Assembly (NCBI GenBank): GCA_947044405.1 | Contig: CAMRHE010000018.1 | Coordinates: 620,001 to 684,000 of the forward strand | Direction of reading: 5' to 3' | DNA: 64,000 nucleotides | Source: Leptodactylus fallax | Lineage: Eukaryota; Chordata; Amphibia; Anura; Leptodactylidae | Shown here: in pieces, positions 9,664 through 21,845 of the stretch | Layout: each line of letters opens with the position of its first letter | Position numbering within the stretch: position 1 is the first letter of the stretch | The notes under the pieces: model-generated | Seen by the model: only the letters and a program-made list of their open reading frames with translations | Databases searched by the model: none | What the model was told of the DNA's origin: nothing | Translations under genes and position numbers: made by a program

Positions 9664-11179
9664 CAGTGCCTTGCGAAAGTATTCGGCCCCCTTGAACTTT
9701 TCAACCTTTTTCCACATTTCAGGCTTCAAACATAAGGATATAAAATTTTAATTTTTTGGGGAAGAATCAACAACAAGTGGGACACAATCATGAAGTGGAA
9801 CGAAATTTATTGGTTATTTTAAACTTTTGTAAAAAATAAAAAACTGAAAAGTGGGGCGTGCCATATTATTCGGCCCCCTTAAGTTAATACTTTGTAGCGC
9901 CACCTTTTGCTGAGATTACAGCTGCAAGTCACTTGGGGTATGTCTCTATCAGCTTTGCACATCGAGAGACTGAAATTCTTGACCATTCTTCCTTAGAAAA
10001 CAGCTCGAGCTCAGTGAGGTTGGATGGAGAGCGTTCGTGAACAGCAGTTTTCAGCTCTTTCCACAGATTCTCGATTGGATTCAAGTCTGGACTTTGACTT
10101 GGCCATTCTAACACCTGGATACGTTTATTTGTGAACCATTCCATTGTAGATTTAGCTTTATGTTTGGGATCATTGTCTTGTTGGAAGATAAATCTCCGTC
10201 CCAGTCTCAGGTCTTTTGCAGACTCCAACAGGTTTTCTTCCAGAATGGTCCTGTATTTGGCTCCATCCATCTTCCCATCAATTTTAACCATCTTCCCTGT
10301 CCCTGCTGAAGAAAAGCAGGCCCAAACCATGATGCTGCCACCACCATGTTTGACAGTGGTGATGGTGTGTTCAGGGTGATGAGCTGTGTTGCTTTTACGT
10401 CAAACATATTGTTTTGCATTGTGGCCAAAAAGTTCGATTTTGGTTTCATCTGACCAGAGCACCTTTTTCCACATGTTTGGTGTGTCTCCCAGGTGGCTTG
10501 TGGCAAACTTTAAAAGAGACTTTTTATGGATATCTTTGAGAAATGGCTTTCTTCTTGCCACTCTTCCATAAAGGCCAGATTTGTGCAGTGTACGACTGAT
10601 TGTTGTCCTATGGACAGACTCTCCCACCTCAGCTGTAGATCTCTGCAGTTCATCCAGAGTGATCATGGTCCTCTTGGCTGCATCTCTGGTCAGTCTTCTC
10701 CTTGTTTGAGATGAAAGTTTAGAGGGATGGCCGGGTCTTGGTAGATTTGCAGTGGTCTGATACTCCTTCCATTTCAATATGATCACTTGCACAGTGCTCC
10801 TTGGGATGTTTAAAGTTTGGGAAATCTTTTTGTATCCAAATCCAGCTTTAAACTTCTCCGCAACAGTATCACGGACGTGCCTGGTGTGTTCCTTGGTCTT
10901 CATGATGCTCTCTGTGCTTTAAACAGAACCCTGAGACTATCACAGAGCAGGTACATTTATATGGAGACTTGATTACACACAGGTGAATTAAATTTATCAT
11001 CATCAGTCATTTACAAAAGTTTAAAAAAGCCAATAAATTTCGTTCCACTTCACAATTGTGTTCCACTTGTTGTTGATTCTTCACCAAAAAAATAAAATTT
11101 TATATCCTTATGTTTGAAGCCTGAAATGTGGCAAAAGGTTGAAAAGATCAAGGGGGCTGAATACTTTCGCAAGGCACTG
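9664..11179 (-). mobile_element. Tc1-like transposon, family A, copy 1
   Basis: The element starts CAGTGCCTTGCGAAAGTATT and ends with its inverted copy, flanked by TA at 9662-9663 and 11180-11181, the Tc1/mariner target duplication. The inverted repeats are long (about 200 bp, IR/DR type). It lacks about 98 bp near 11010, between the transposase start and the right repeat, compared with the copies at 42881 and 59266. Confidence 0.95.
9884..10903 (-). pseudogene. Tc1 family A transposase with two nonsense codons
   Basis: One continuous frame of about 339 codons: N-terminal paired-like helix-turn-helix region (FGYKKISQTLNIPRSTVQ), GRPS-type AT-hook position (here GHPSK), and a DDE domain with D in VLWSDETK, D in FQQDNDPKH and E in NPIENLW. 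It cuts and pastes the element at TA sites. Two in-frame TGA codons break it: one replacing the Trp codon after NAKQYV (near 10401) and one replacing an Arg CGA near the C-terminus (near 9929). Both look like C-to-T decay. It is the least damaged of the four family A genes. Confidence 0.93.
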
Positions 11180-11181
11180 TA

Positions 11182-12402
11182 CCTCCTAGCTGTTCTAAAG
11201 TATGAGTTATACAATTTACTAATACTATTTCTGATCTAGTCAGAAGAGGTTCTATGGGACAGGGAACGTGTATACTGTACAGTCGTGGTTTTATACAGAA
11301 GCTGTTGCTTAAGCATCTGCATAAGTAATCCTGCTCAAGCAAGGAAAGCTGAATATACAGTAGTCATGTGATGCTTGTGATGTTTGCATTAAAAATTGTT
11401 AGTTATATATAATAACATTTTATTTTATAATGTAGTATTCCTCAGGAATACTACTTGTGGAAGAATATTGTTATTTACATGGACTAATATTACTGAGTAT
11501 GTTTAATGATGTTGACTAATGTTTTCCAGTTTTATGGTATTTTTCATTTTGGGATATCATACTGTGGGGGCCACTAGCGTGAGATAGATTAATGTCTGAG
11601 GGGCTGCTGGGAGGCCGATTGGTTAATGTGTGATGCCACTGCAGGACCTTGGATTATGTGGGCCACGTAGGGGCATTATATTGTATGGGGCCACTAAGGA
11701 GGCATTATACTGTGTGAGGGCAACTAAGGGTCATTATGCTAGGTGGGGGTCACCATGTTTTAAGATCTCTAATGAGATCTTTCATGGCGAGGGGATTGGA
11801 ATCCAGTCCTTCTATTCACAAGAATCACATCAAGCAAACTCACTGCAACAGACAATGAAGGCGCACAACCACAATAACAAAGCACTGCAAAATATTGGGC
11901 CACAGAACACTTTTATTCTACTTACAAGGAAACCATAAAATCCAGCACATCATGTATAAGACAGGTCATCTCCACAGTTTCTTCCGGGCATGACCTGATT
12001 CCTGACCTGATGCCCTTACACAGTTTCTAATGAGTTACTATTTTATGTAAATAACAATTAAAATACAAGATCATAAAGCTACAAATACTTGGAATTTGCA
12101 AATACATACCCACTTCATTAAATAAAACATTTCACCATCACTATAATTAATAAGAGTTGCAATATATGAGCAACTGCAAAACCAAAACAAAACAAAAACA
12201 CCCAGAAGGATGATAACAATGGAACTACAATTAGTTAGATACAGCATTCTTAAATAAAATATATACTTTGTACCTATTAATAAATAATAACAAAAAACCT
12301 TCACTCATATCTATTGAAACCTTTACAATTTTATACAAAAATTATAATCACCAAATACCCTGCATAGACAACAATGTTAAAATAAATCACAGGAGGTAAG
12401 AT

Positions 12403-12406
<4 letters not shown>
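11182..12406. other. Spacer with degenerate short tandem repeat
   Basis: Non-coding. About 11555-11760 holds about four degenerate units of roughly 29 bp built round the core TATACTGTGTGAGGGC followed by a CACTAAGG-like stretch. The core resembles the minisatellite units inside the hAT elements at 57823 and 61888. The rest is AT-rich with no gene that I recognise. Confidence 0.5.

Positions 12407-12442
<36 letters not shown>
12407..12442. repeat. (TA)n microsatellite
   Basis: An uninterrupted AT dinucleotide run. Confidence 0.95.
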
Positions 12443-12448
<6 letters not shown>

Positions 12449-12530
12449 TTATACTGTATATGAAAAAAAAAGAAGAAAAATAAAAATGGCATGTACCAAA
12501 CTGTTAATCTGCACTATCTACACTAACTAC

Positions 12531-12840
12531 AATGCTCCAATCTGAATTAGTAACATCTAATACATTTCCTGAGGGATTCACTAAAACCACTCACACAGCA
12601 TACAGGCATAAACAATATCTCCACACTGCCCAGAAAATAAAATGCTCCAGTCTGAATTGGGAACAAAAAACTCCCAGGAAACGCAATAAAAACCACATCT
12701 GGTACAGAAAAAAAATAACAAACGTATCACAACTAAGTGTTAACCGCCTGCACTGACTAAAATACTCTGGTTTGAATAAGTAGCAACTGATAGTATCTCC
12801 CAGGGGCCTCAGTAGCAGCAACCCAGAACAAAAGGAATGA
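12531..12840. repeat. Degenerate tandem repeat of about 115 bp
   Basis: Three diverged units beginning AATGCTCCAATCTGAATTAG (12531), AATGCTCCAGTCTGAATTGG (12641) and AATACTCTGGTTTGAATAAG (12760), each followed by similar CCCAGG/CAC blocks. The family is unknown. Confidence 0.6.
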
Positions 12841-12937
12841 CAATTAATCCATGCAGGATGTCAATTTTATTGAAATTTAATCCTATGAGAAACATAGGCC
12901 CAGATTTACTAATAGTTAGTGCAAACCTAGACAGGTT

Positions 12938-12995
12938 TATTATGCTTACTTGTATAGCACCGTCATATTCCGCAGTGCTTTACAGATACAGTTGC
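12938..12995 (-). repeat. SINE/L2-type 3' tail fragment
   Basis: TTATTATGCTTACTTGTATA followed by GCACCGTCATATTCCGCAG matches the tail of the complete SINE at 54935-55180 in the same orientation. Only the tail part remains. Confidence 0.65.
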
Positions 12996-13697
12996 TGATT
13001 CAGGATGTTAAATCTGATGTACCTTTAGACTCTCTAGTCTAAGGCTACATTCAGACGACCGAGGGATCGTTTATGGAGGGATCCTTGAAAATGGACAAAA
13101 ATTACAACAGGACCTATATTTTCAATATTATTTTGCCACATTTGTGTAGCATCCTGGTGCATTTAGGCCACAAAACCTTTTTGTGAAAATCCACTCCCAC
13201 ATAACAATACTCCGACAAAATTTTAACCCTGACTAGAAGTACAAAGAAGTGCCAAATATGCACCACACTACTCCAAAGATATGCCATGTTTATGCCAGTG
13301 TCTAGTAATAACCACAATATTAAATCTGAGCCAGTGTGGCTAAAGAAAAAAAAAACCCAAAAAGTTTCACACAAAATTTAACCTGATCTCCTCCTCTCTG
13401 TTCAGACCACAGAGTATAATGAGTGGAGGGGAGGTTTGGAAACATAAACAGTTATAATGACATTCCCTCACCTCTCCTGGGTATTCTTGTAGCATCTGGT
13501 AGTCCCTCAGGATCCTTCTGGTTAATGTCACGTGCTCTGAGGGTTACCACTGAGGTCTGTTATTGGGCCTCAGCAATCATATGGGGGGCATCAACATCAT
13601 GACACTTTAACTGGTTCAATAATTTCTACCCGAGATAAGTTATCCCACACCATTATATTTCTGCAAACTTGCAAAAATAAGTAAGGAGTGACAGTAT
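12996..13697. other. Unassigned spacer
   Basis: Non-coding. It includes a short stretch near 13042-13060 (AAGGCTACATTCAGACGACC) of the kind found at ends of frog inverted-repeat elements, without an identifiable partner. No gene is recognised. Confidence 0.4.
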
Positions 13698-14600
13698 TGT
13701 GTTTCTCCAAAAATAAGCCCTACCCCGAAAATAAGCCCTAGCTAGATCTTGCAGGTTTTTTGGAGTAGGCTTGAAATATAAGCCCTACTCCAAAAATAAG
13801 CCCTAGCTACAGTTGGGTTTAAACCCTTCCCAACATCTGTCGTTCGATTACGGCAGATGTCGGGTCCTTAAATGTAATGTACTGTACAGTGGAGACCCAA
13901 AGCTAATGCCTGTGATTGGAGTCCACTCTGATAGCTGGCATTGTTGCGTGTGACCGCCCCATCCCAAAGCAGCACAACTGTCCTCAAGGCCAGTCCACAT
14001 CGGCCCGTATCTTTCTTGTTGCAGGCTGGTTCCCGCCTTATGACGGTTCCCAGGTATGTCATAGGAATATTACTATTGAGGTTGGTCTATGACCAGCCTC
14101 AATAGTAATGTAGTGAATCTCCCATAGACTGCAATACAGTTGTATTGCAGTCTATGGGATGATTGCAGGTTCAAGCACCCTGGGGGAGAGGGGGTTAATA
14201 AAATACTAAAAAAAAAAAAAAAATGAAAGAAGTTAAAAAACAAAAAAAACAATAAAAAAATTCACGTCCCTCCTACTTTCACTAGAATACATATAAAACA
14301 AAAAAATTACTGTGAAACACATACGCATTAGGTATCTCTGTGTCCAAAATTCCCAGTCTACAAACTTATAAAAATATTTTTCCTGTACGGTGAATGCCGT
14401 AGTGGGAAAAAAAAAATCAAAAGTGCCGAACTGCCATTTTTTCGCTGTTTCGTCTTTGATAAAAATTGAAATAAAAAGTGAGCAAATGTGTGATTGTTGT
14501 TCATGGAAAAAATTAAGGCCTACCCAGAAAATAAGCCCTAGTCCTTTTTTTCAGAGAAAAAAAATAATATAAGACCCTGTCTTATTTTTGGAGAAACACA
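13698..14600. mobile_element. Non-autonomous DNA transposon, perfect 20-bp TIRs
   Basis: It begins TGTGTTTCTCCAAAAATAAG and ends with the exact reverse complement (14581-14600). Subterminal direct repeats of AAAATAAGCCCTA occur at both ends. The interior is non-coding but palindromic: arms around 14069-14109 and 14121-14160 (the latter CCCATAGACTGCAATACA and its inverse) could fold as hairpins. I cannot find a clean target duplication; an 8-bp hAT-type duplication would be expected if it is hAT but is not obvious. Confidence 0.85.
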
Positions 14601-15617
14601 GCAGATGTAAGAAGAAAAGTAAAGTGGTGCATGTGACAGCTCTAATTTATGTGTTAAAACTTCCATGTTCTAAAATTTACCTAGAAGGAATGCCCCATCT
14701 GATGAAGGATTGGCTGAATGAAAATAGATCTTTTATAAAAGCCGGAAAAGAACAGAGGTGTAGGGAATTGGAGGAAGGCTGGAGGAACTGGTAAATGGGG
14801 GAAGTGTGGGCAAAAAGAAAATACAACAGGAAATAGTAAAAAATGAAAAATACTAAGCCGTTTAATTAAATTCCCCATGGACATAAAAACTGCTAAATCA
14901 AATTTTTTTTTGCACTTTTCAAAATAAACATTTCATTTCTTTTTCTACTGACATGTGACATTTTTTGTGTGATAAAGTCAGGGCAGCATTATACTATTGT
15001 AGATGTTCAGCAACACTTGAATTAATAGGAAAAGCCTAAATCAGCCTAGCGCTGCAAATCCAGTTTTCCTGAACAAGCTTTAAGTTGTTCTGTGTACACA
15101 GCTGCTGTGCACCTTGTGGTATCATTATCTTTATGCAGAAAGACTATAGCCCTGCACACTTCATCGCCTCAATTAGTACAATTAGCTTCCAGCCCTGAAA
15201 AATACGGATAAACCAGAGAGAAAGACATTTACAAAGAGAAATAAAGTTATATACTGTACATAATGAAAGTAGAAGGATAAAAGTTATAATGCTTACAGTA
15301 TGACTCACTAACAGTGTGAAACATTATGTGCTTACTGTATATTACCGTTACTTAGCACTCTATGAATTTGTTAAACAGGGACTATGGAGAGATTACAGTA
15401 TATATGGGCAGTATTATGGAAGTTTTGATCTAGTTTTACTTCCTTGCAAAAACGGGATCAGGGAGTTCTACCAGCTTTTGTCCAGGGGCAACTGTAAACA
15501 TTTAAAAGGTTTATATAATTTTTTTACAAAACTGTTTGGAATTTTAGAAAATAATAAAATAATTAATACTCAGCTACCTGCCCCCACTGCTCCAGGTGTG
15601 ATACTTTACTATAAATT
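14601..15617. other. Unassigned spacer
   Basis: Non-coding AT-rich sequence. Short open frames (for example 14588-14794 and 15316-15621) show no domain and no coding composition. Confidence 0.4.
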
Positions 15618-15830
15618 GTGATAATGGATAAATGTAAAGTTATGCACCTGGGCTGTGCCATGGAAGCTGTGCCATGGAAACAAGTGTTACAATTATGTAT
15701 AAAATAATAATACAGTGGGTAAGACTACTGATGAAAAAGACTTGAGAAATATTGATGGATAATAAACATAATTTCAGTAACCTGGGCCAGGTAGCTGCTA
15801 CCAAAAGCAAATAAAATCATGGGGAGCATC
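15618..15830 (+). pseudogene. CR1-type LINE reverse transcriptase scrap
   Basis: A short segment that reads DKCKVMHLG and, further on, remnants of the usual distal RT text (KTTDEKDL-like, then NFS..C..AAT-KANKIMGSI-like with frame breaks). This is the region just after the catalytic motif in CR1-clade LINEs. It is heavily decayed with several frame changes. The CR1 label comes from similarity of style and is not certain. Confidence 0.55.
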
Positions 15831-16391
15831 ATTGACTTCAAAAATAGAAAACATGAATGGAGACCCCATTGACTATAATGGTTTCCATTGGGTGTCATTT
15901 TTTTTTACTGAAATTGCTGTACAAAAAAGTTGGGCTTCCAGCATTACTTCATTTGGAGATTTCTGATGGACACTGTGATGAAAACTCCGTAAAGATGTGA
16001 ATGTACCCTTAGGTAATTTCAAATAATTTAACAAAGTTTCAAGTAATATGTACCCTTCGTGAGGCCTAGGCAGATTTAGGAGATAAAGATGGGTCATGTA
16101 ATTACACAGAGAAGAAGTCTCAAATTCCAAAGATCTGTGGCCATCAACGCAGTCACTGCAACAATGTTAGGGCATCATCTGAATCAGGGGCCCATACACA
16201 GGTAAGGAACTGAGGAGCCCTAGAAGATCTATAAGATGGGTATTACTTCTTTCATTATTTTATAGTTTAACTTTAAAAAAATAATTTTTTAACCATTTTG
16301 TGAAAACATATACATGGCTGGACAACCTTTTTAACTTTTTCTTGGAACAAAAGCCACTACTATGATAGACAAGAGGACATTGAAGTATATT
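15831..16391. other. Unassigned spacer
   Basis: Non-coding. It ends with ATATT at 16387-16391, the target duplication of the following solo LTR. Confidence 0.4.
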
Positions 16392-17055
16392 TGTTAGGAT
16401 TCAGATGCAAGGTAAGAAATGTACGAGTCTATAGGAGAGCAACAGCAGAAGAGGGCTGACAACTGCGAGCAGTAGAAAATGCCACTTAAAGTCAAAACAC
16501 TACTGTGAGCCAAGACCGGCCTCAGACGCCTTCACCAGAGCTCCTCGCAAGAAAAGGTGGCCTTTCGCTGAATCTGAAGACCGGAATTGTCACCAGAACA
16601 GAAAGTGTATTACAAATAAATGCACTGCAGCAGGAGCCTACACCAAATCCGCATACTACTAACAGAGATAGAGAAAACAGAATGGTCGACAATCACGGGT
16701 CAGCAGCTGAGGAGGGCAACACAGATCCAAATCACAAGACGAAGACAAATCCGGGAAACAAAGCCAATAGTCAGAACTGATCAGGAATGCCAGAACAAAA
16801 TCGCAAGACAAAAGAGGAATCCAGGTACACAGTCACAGGTCAGGTATAGGAGAAGTTGAAGCACAGTCAGGCGCTTAGCAGGAGTTTAGGAAACTGATTA
16901 GCCAGCACAGCTGTGTGATAGTGAGTGGTTTAAAAAGGCCTGCTCAGGAAGCTTCCCTATGTTGTCATGGCAACCTTAAAACAGCAATCACGAACCCTTC
17001 TTTATGTAGACCCGGCAACTTTAAAGCAGCAACAACAGATGTAACATCCCTGACA
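16392..17055. repeat. Solo LTR, 664 bp, with 5-bp TSD
   Basis: It starts TGTTAGGATTC, ends CATCCCTGACA, and is flanked on both sides by ATATT (16387-16391 and 17056-17060). The TG...CA ends plus an exact 5-bp duplication identify an LTR-class insertion reduced to one LTR by recombination. An AATAAA lies at about 16615 on the plus strand. The open frames at 16505-16859 lie inside it and have no domain. The parent family is unknown. Confidence 0.8.
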
Positions 17056-17745
17056 ATATTTTTATTTATTTCAGTTAAGAAGAAATCATTTCTCCTGTGC
17101 AGTTTCTTAAGACCAATATGGCCAGCATACCGTAGTTGAAAGCTTGGAGTTTATTTGTAAAAACAGCCACTTAAAATGTGTTTTTGAGGTAAAGTAATAG
17201 AAAAACAATATATTTCAAATGTAGGAAAAGGTTTGCTGAGGATTCACGTAAATATAGTATGGGTTATAAAATGAACCAGGCATGCAATGTGAGTGGGAAT
17301 TCATAACATCACATTGAATTACAGGTAATATCTAGAACTTAATAATGAAACATACTTTGTAGAAAAACAGCACAATTCAGAGGAGATTATGGAAAGGAAA
17401 ATTGTCAGAAGATGACCTACTGTTTTGTCATTATTTTGTCAGTATTTTAATTTTGTACGTTAGTACAAACTGTATTAAAATTATCCTAAAATTTAGTATT
17501 TTTCACACAGTTACAATAAAATATCATATCTATTTTATATAGCTGGAAGTAGATAACACCTTTGACAATATGTGATGGAGACAGCTCATGTCCTCCCCCA
17601 TGCTTAGTGACCTGTGTACAGGTCATAGGGCATGCCTAGAAAATTCTCCCATAGAAATTCAATGGGGGAGATTTATCAAGACTGTTTTTTTCCTAGTAAG
17701 ATGTACCTAATTTATTATTTTGTTAAACCATTAGTTTAACATTTC
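17056..17745. other. Unassigned spacer
   Basis: AT-rich sequence with no recognised gene or element. Confidence 0.4.
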
Positions 17746-18360
17746 TTAACCCATTAATGATCAACTTATAGACTTTCTATGCCTTTCACAATTGGTCATT
17801 TTTCTGCTACACGACTTTCTATGTCAGTTGTGGCGGGATAATGTGGGGGTCTCCTGTGCTCTCACATGCAGATGCCTGGCTCAATATCATACTCATTACT
17901 GAGTACTCAGCACTCAGTACTGTACTCAATAGTGACTGCGGCATGTGTCAATAGAAATGGCAGCATCCAAAGCATTTTGGAGAGAGGGGACTCCCTCCTG
18001 TAGGCATCAACACCTCTGTAAATAAGAACACAGGGGTCCGATGCCTTTACATGGGTCTAATGAAGGCCCCCGGGGCTGCTATAGTATAATCCTATTATAA
18101 TTAATTCTCCTATTCCAAAATATTTAATAAATAATAAAAAATAGTGCACATATTGGGTATTGCTGCGCAATACAACTGTAATGTTTATTCTACCTGCATA
18201 GTCAATGGTGTAAAAAAAAAAAAAAATGTAAAAAAATAATGCCAGAATTGCCATTTTTTGTCTTTTGGACACAAAAAAATGTTATAAAAAGCGATCAAAT
18301 AGTGTTATGTTCCCCAAAATGCTATCAATAAAAGTCTTTTCACAAAAAATAATTCCTCCC
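17746..18360. repeat. Possible TTAA-class DNA element remnant
   Basis: TTAACCCATTAATGATCAAC at its left end resembles the start of the element at 53717, and the interior (GCCAGAATTGCCATTTTTTG near 18241, GCGATCAAATAG) resembles the interior of the 13698 element. The right end is not found, so the extent is a guess. Confidence 0.35.
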
Positions 18361-18628
18361 TCTTTGAATTGCAAGCACAACAGTTACAGTGCTGCCTTGA
18401 GAGCTGTGATTGTGCTGCGCTAGTGTCTGTCTCCATCCCTCCATCCCTTCCCTGTTCTGTCCTGGTAAATTTTAGGAAACTTCAGTGCAGGGTCTTTTTT
18501 TAACTGTAGTATATCTAATTACTACAGTTTTTTTTAGCGCACAAGCCTTTTTTTTTTTAGCTTTTTTAAAGCACATATGACTTTTTGTGAGCATTCTGCT
18601 GTCACTGAGTGCTGGTCAGTGACATATA

Positions 18629-19004
18629 CAGGTGCATCTCAATAAATTAGAATATTTTGGAAACGTTCATTCATTTCAGTAATTCAGTAATACAATTCAT
18701 AATCAGCGTCTTCCATGATTGTGTGTCCTACTGAACCAGACTGAGGGACCATTTGAAGGCTTAGGAAACCTTGGCAGGTGACACATTGAATTTACAATAC
18801 TGAACTTTTTTACAATATTCTAATTTTCTTAGATTTGGGTTTTCATTACCTGTAATCCATAATCAACATTTACAGAAATAAAACACTTGAAATAGAACAC
18901 TCTGTGTGTAAAGAATCTAGAAAATATAAGAGGTCACTTTTTTAATTCAATTACTGAAAGAAATAAACGTTTCAAAGATATTCTAATTTATTGAGATGCA
19001 CCTG
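18629..19004. mobile_element. 376-bp Tc1/mariner-type MITE
   Basis: TA-flanked (18627-18628 and 19005-19006). The first 27 bases, starting CAGGTGCATCTCAATAAATT, are repeated perfectly inverted at the right end. It is too short for a transposase and has no coding text. It is a deletion derivative of a Tc1-like family different from families A-C. Confidence 0.9.
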
Positions 19005-19113
19005 TAAGTTACTGATTGGATGAAATTTCTTGGTGCAGAGTTTTTTTGTTTTTTTTTTACAGTGATAGGCAGTATTTTGCTATAGATATATGACCTTGCA
19101 TTTACCTATATAT

Positions 19114-19595
19114 TGTGACAGCTTGGGGGCTTAAACTCAAAATGGCGGCTTCTCCTGGTGCGGACAGCGGTGGTTCATGGTACTGGGCGCCGGAAAGATA
19201 GCTTTCAGACGGTCCAAGTGTAAATAAAAGTGGCTTTATTCAGCTTAACTGCAACACAGCAAAACAACAAACAACCTAGACCACAGTTAGGGTCCTAACT
19301 CACTCCTTGAGCCCCTAACTGTCCTGACTGTTGCTCAGCTCCAGCAACAGTCCTCTGTGGACGCCAGCCCTCTGGGACAGAGCCTCTCTCTCTGTCCTAG
19401 CTGGTCCACTCCTGTGGACGCCAGCCCTCTGGGACAGAGCCTCTCTCTCTGTCCTAGCTGGTCCACCACTTCCTGCTTCCTGCAGGACACTCCAGCCCTC
19501 CTGGAGTTACGTGCCACCACCCAAAGGTGTGGCTGAAGGCCTTTTCTGGCCTGGCCTGGGTCGCTCAACAGCGCCCTCTGGCTCACATACTTACA
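19114..19595 (-). repeat. Solo LTR of the myosin/SPRY retroelement family
   Basis: Homologous along its length to the LTRs at 21846 and 26242 (CAAAATGGCGGC at 19138-19149, the GGGCGCCGGAAAGATAGC block, GCTTTATTCAGC). It starts TGTGACAGC and ends ACATACTTACA, with a 4-bp ATAT on both sides. It differs by a tandem duplication of about 57 bp in the middle (the CTGTGGACGCCAGCCCTCTG block occurs twice, near 19364 and 19411). It shows that this family has inserted at least twice here. Confidence 0.9.
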
Positions 19596-20185
19596 ATATT
19601 TATAGATAGAGGAGACCTCTCTTTCTCTCTCTAGGTAAATGTCAGGTCATTCTTTTCTGTCTTTCTTTTTATCTACTCCGATAAATTTTAACATCTATAC
19701 GCGTGTTGAAGCATAACATACACCCAAGTCTTATAATGGCCAAAAGAAAATTAAAGGGTGATTAAAGGTTGATGCCAACATAAAGCAGAGATATAGTAAA
19801 TTATAGTTATGAAATAATTTGAGTAGTATGACTATCATATCATCACAAAACATATTGACCAAAATTTACTACTAATATGAAGTACAATGTCTCAAAAAAA
19901 AAAATTTCTCAGAATCACTTTAATAATTAAAGAGTTCCAAAGTTATTGAAACATAAAGTGACACATGTCAGATTTGAAAAAATGTGGCCGTTTTTAGGCT
20001 GGATTTAGACTGTGTCCTTAAAGAACCATGATCATCTAAATGTCATTCTTCAAACGTCTCAATGGAGATTAGAAGCTCTTTAAGGGATTCATTAAGGATA
20101 ACTAACTTATTAATTTATAGTATTGGTGGTTATAGATGTGGCAATAACACATTACAATACTTTCATTGTATTGTGCTTATCAGTG
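19596..20185. other. Unassigned spacer
   Basis: AT-rich, no gene. Around 19995-20100 lies a GGCTGGATTTAGACTGTGTC stretch similar to ends of frog inverted-repeat elements, too weak to delimit. Confidence 0.35.
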
Positions 20186-20401
20186 TTACGCTAGGTTCAC
20201 ACTAGCATTGCCTTTCCGTTGTTCTGGTCCGTTGAAGGATAAGAGCAAAGGATAGGTGGACTGCTGTAATAATGGTTACACACTGAGCCCGACGGACCCC
20301 ATTGGCTATAATGAAGTCTGTCAGATGGCCCTTGTTTTAAAACGTTGGACACTGAGACACAGTCCAACGGAGACTTCGGTGCCGATGTAAACATAGCCTT
20401 A
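20186..20401. mobile_element. MITE with TTA target, PIF/Harbinger-like
   Basis: TTA at each end encloses a 210-bp sequence whose ends are imperfect inverted repeats (CGCTAGGTTCACAC against GGCTATGTTTACA). A second copy is at 37522-37704. The 3-bp TTA duplication suggests the PIF/Harbinger superfamily. No coding capacity. Confidence 0.65.
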
Positions 20402-21845
20402 CCAATTTTGGCACCCAGTTTCCTCCTCCCTCTGTAAAGCCACTTAGGTTCTGCAGTTAGTATTAAAAGTGGATCTTTGAGGTTAAATGGAAGAGATAGT
20501 CATTAACTATTCCAAAATATTACATATTACACATGTGGGGGGGAATGTAGCCATATTAAAATGTATAGGAGGGAGTCTTCCAATTAAGTTACTAATTAGC
20601 TAGAGATAGAGTCAAAACCAGTGCTTACCCTTGTAAACATAGGGATTGATCAACATTGACTTCTATCAGCTACATGTTATTAATCATGAAAAACTGGGAA
20701 CGTAACAGCATCTTTAAAGTGAACTGAACCTTACACCAGTAAGTAACACAGCTAATTAGAACTTGCACAGGACTTGCTGCTTTCTCCCTGTGGCATGTGA
20801 TGAGGCTGAAGGAAATCTAGATACTGAAAAGAAAAAAAATATTTTTTTATAATATTTAGAAATCTTTAAAGGAAATATCATTGTGTCCTCCTCTTTATAG
20901 AAAAGGGTATCTGTGATTTGGATATTTATGTTTTTACATTTTAAAATCTAAAAAACGCTGTGCAAAGGAAAAAAGTTGAGGCATAGCTATAGGAGGTACA
21001 GAGTATACAGGTGCAGCTATCTGGGTATAGATAGTAATGATGGTGATGGCTTTGTTGAGAAGTATGCTCAATATGGCAACAGCTCCAGTTCTCCAGGTCT
21101 CTCCGATCTTTGTTTTAGTTATGGTGGCAGCTGTCTTCTGTTCCTCATAAACATCCCACTATCCCATGGTGATTCAGTCATGAGCGAGGTGCACTAACTA
21201 AGATTATGGTGGAAGCCGTTCACCTGGGGCACACCTTTGTGGGGGTATCTTGATGTGTGATGTTAGATGTGGTGCCCTTGATGTTTAGTGCATAAATAAA
21301 CAGGCTCAGCCTGTGGCATGTGTACTTTAAATAAACATGGTGGTTACACTTCAAATTAATATGAGGGCTCAGTATTTTTCAGTTACAATATCAACTTTGT
21401 GGCTAACTACAGGAGTGGCTATGTTTCACACACAATCTCTCTTTTTTCTGCTCTATACTTTCCTAGGTGTACCCTGGGTTTAGTAAACCAGTTCTGACCT
21501 TGTTCCCCGTGCTCTCCTGGTGCCAAAGGGGGCTCAAACGCCCCCATGCTGCAACATGATTCAGTATTCAGACTATTTCTTCCATCCCCATCACATGATT
21601 CAGACAGAAAAGAGTCAATCCCATGCCATTTCTAATTAACTATGTTATTTACTAGTGTGATGTTCGGTTTACATACAGAGAGTCTGTCAGGTCCAAAATG
21701 CCTCATCCAAACCGATAATTGTGCTGTGCGTGGGCCTTTAAGAGGCTGTTGAAACATACTTTTTTGGCCCTAGTAAATTAATTGGAATAAATCCTTTGGA
21801 CCCCATACAAGAGAACAGAGAAATTATTAAGGGTAATGTGGAGGT
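20402..21845. other. Unassigned region
   Basis: No gene recognised. The stretch 20975-21560 has mixed composition with AATAAA signals (near 21292 and 21331) and might be an old LTR or 3' UTR-like piece, but I can find neither LTR ends nor a target duplication. Confidence 0.35.

Noticed and set aside
16505..16859. Small open frames of 79-91 codons
   Set aside because: Contained in a solo LTR with clear ends and target duplication; no domain.
19331..19609. A repeated Ser/Leu/Trp-rich small protein
   Set aside because: Produced by the tandem 57-bp duplication inside the solo LTR.
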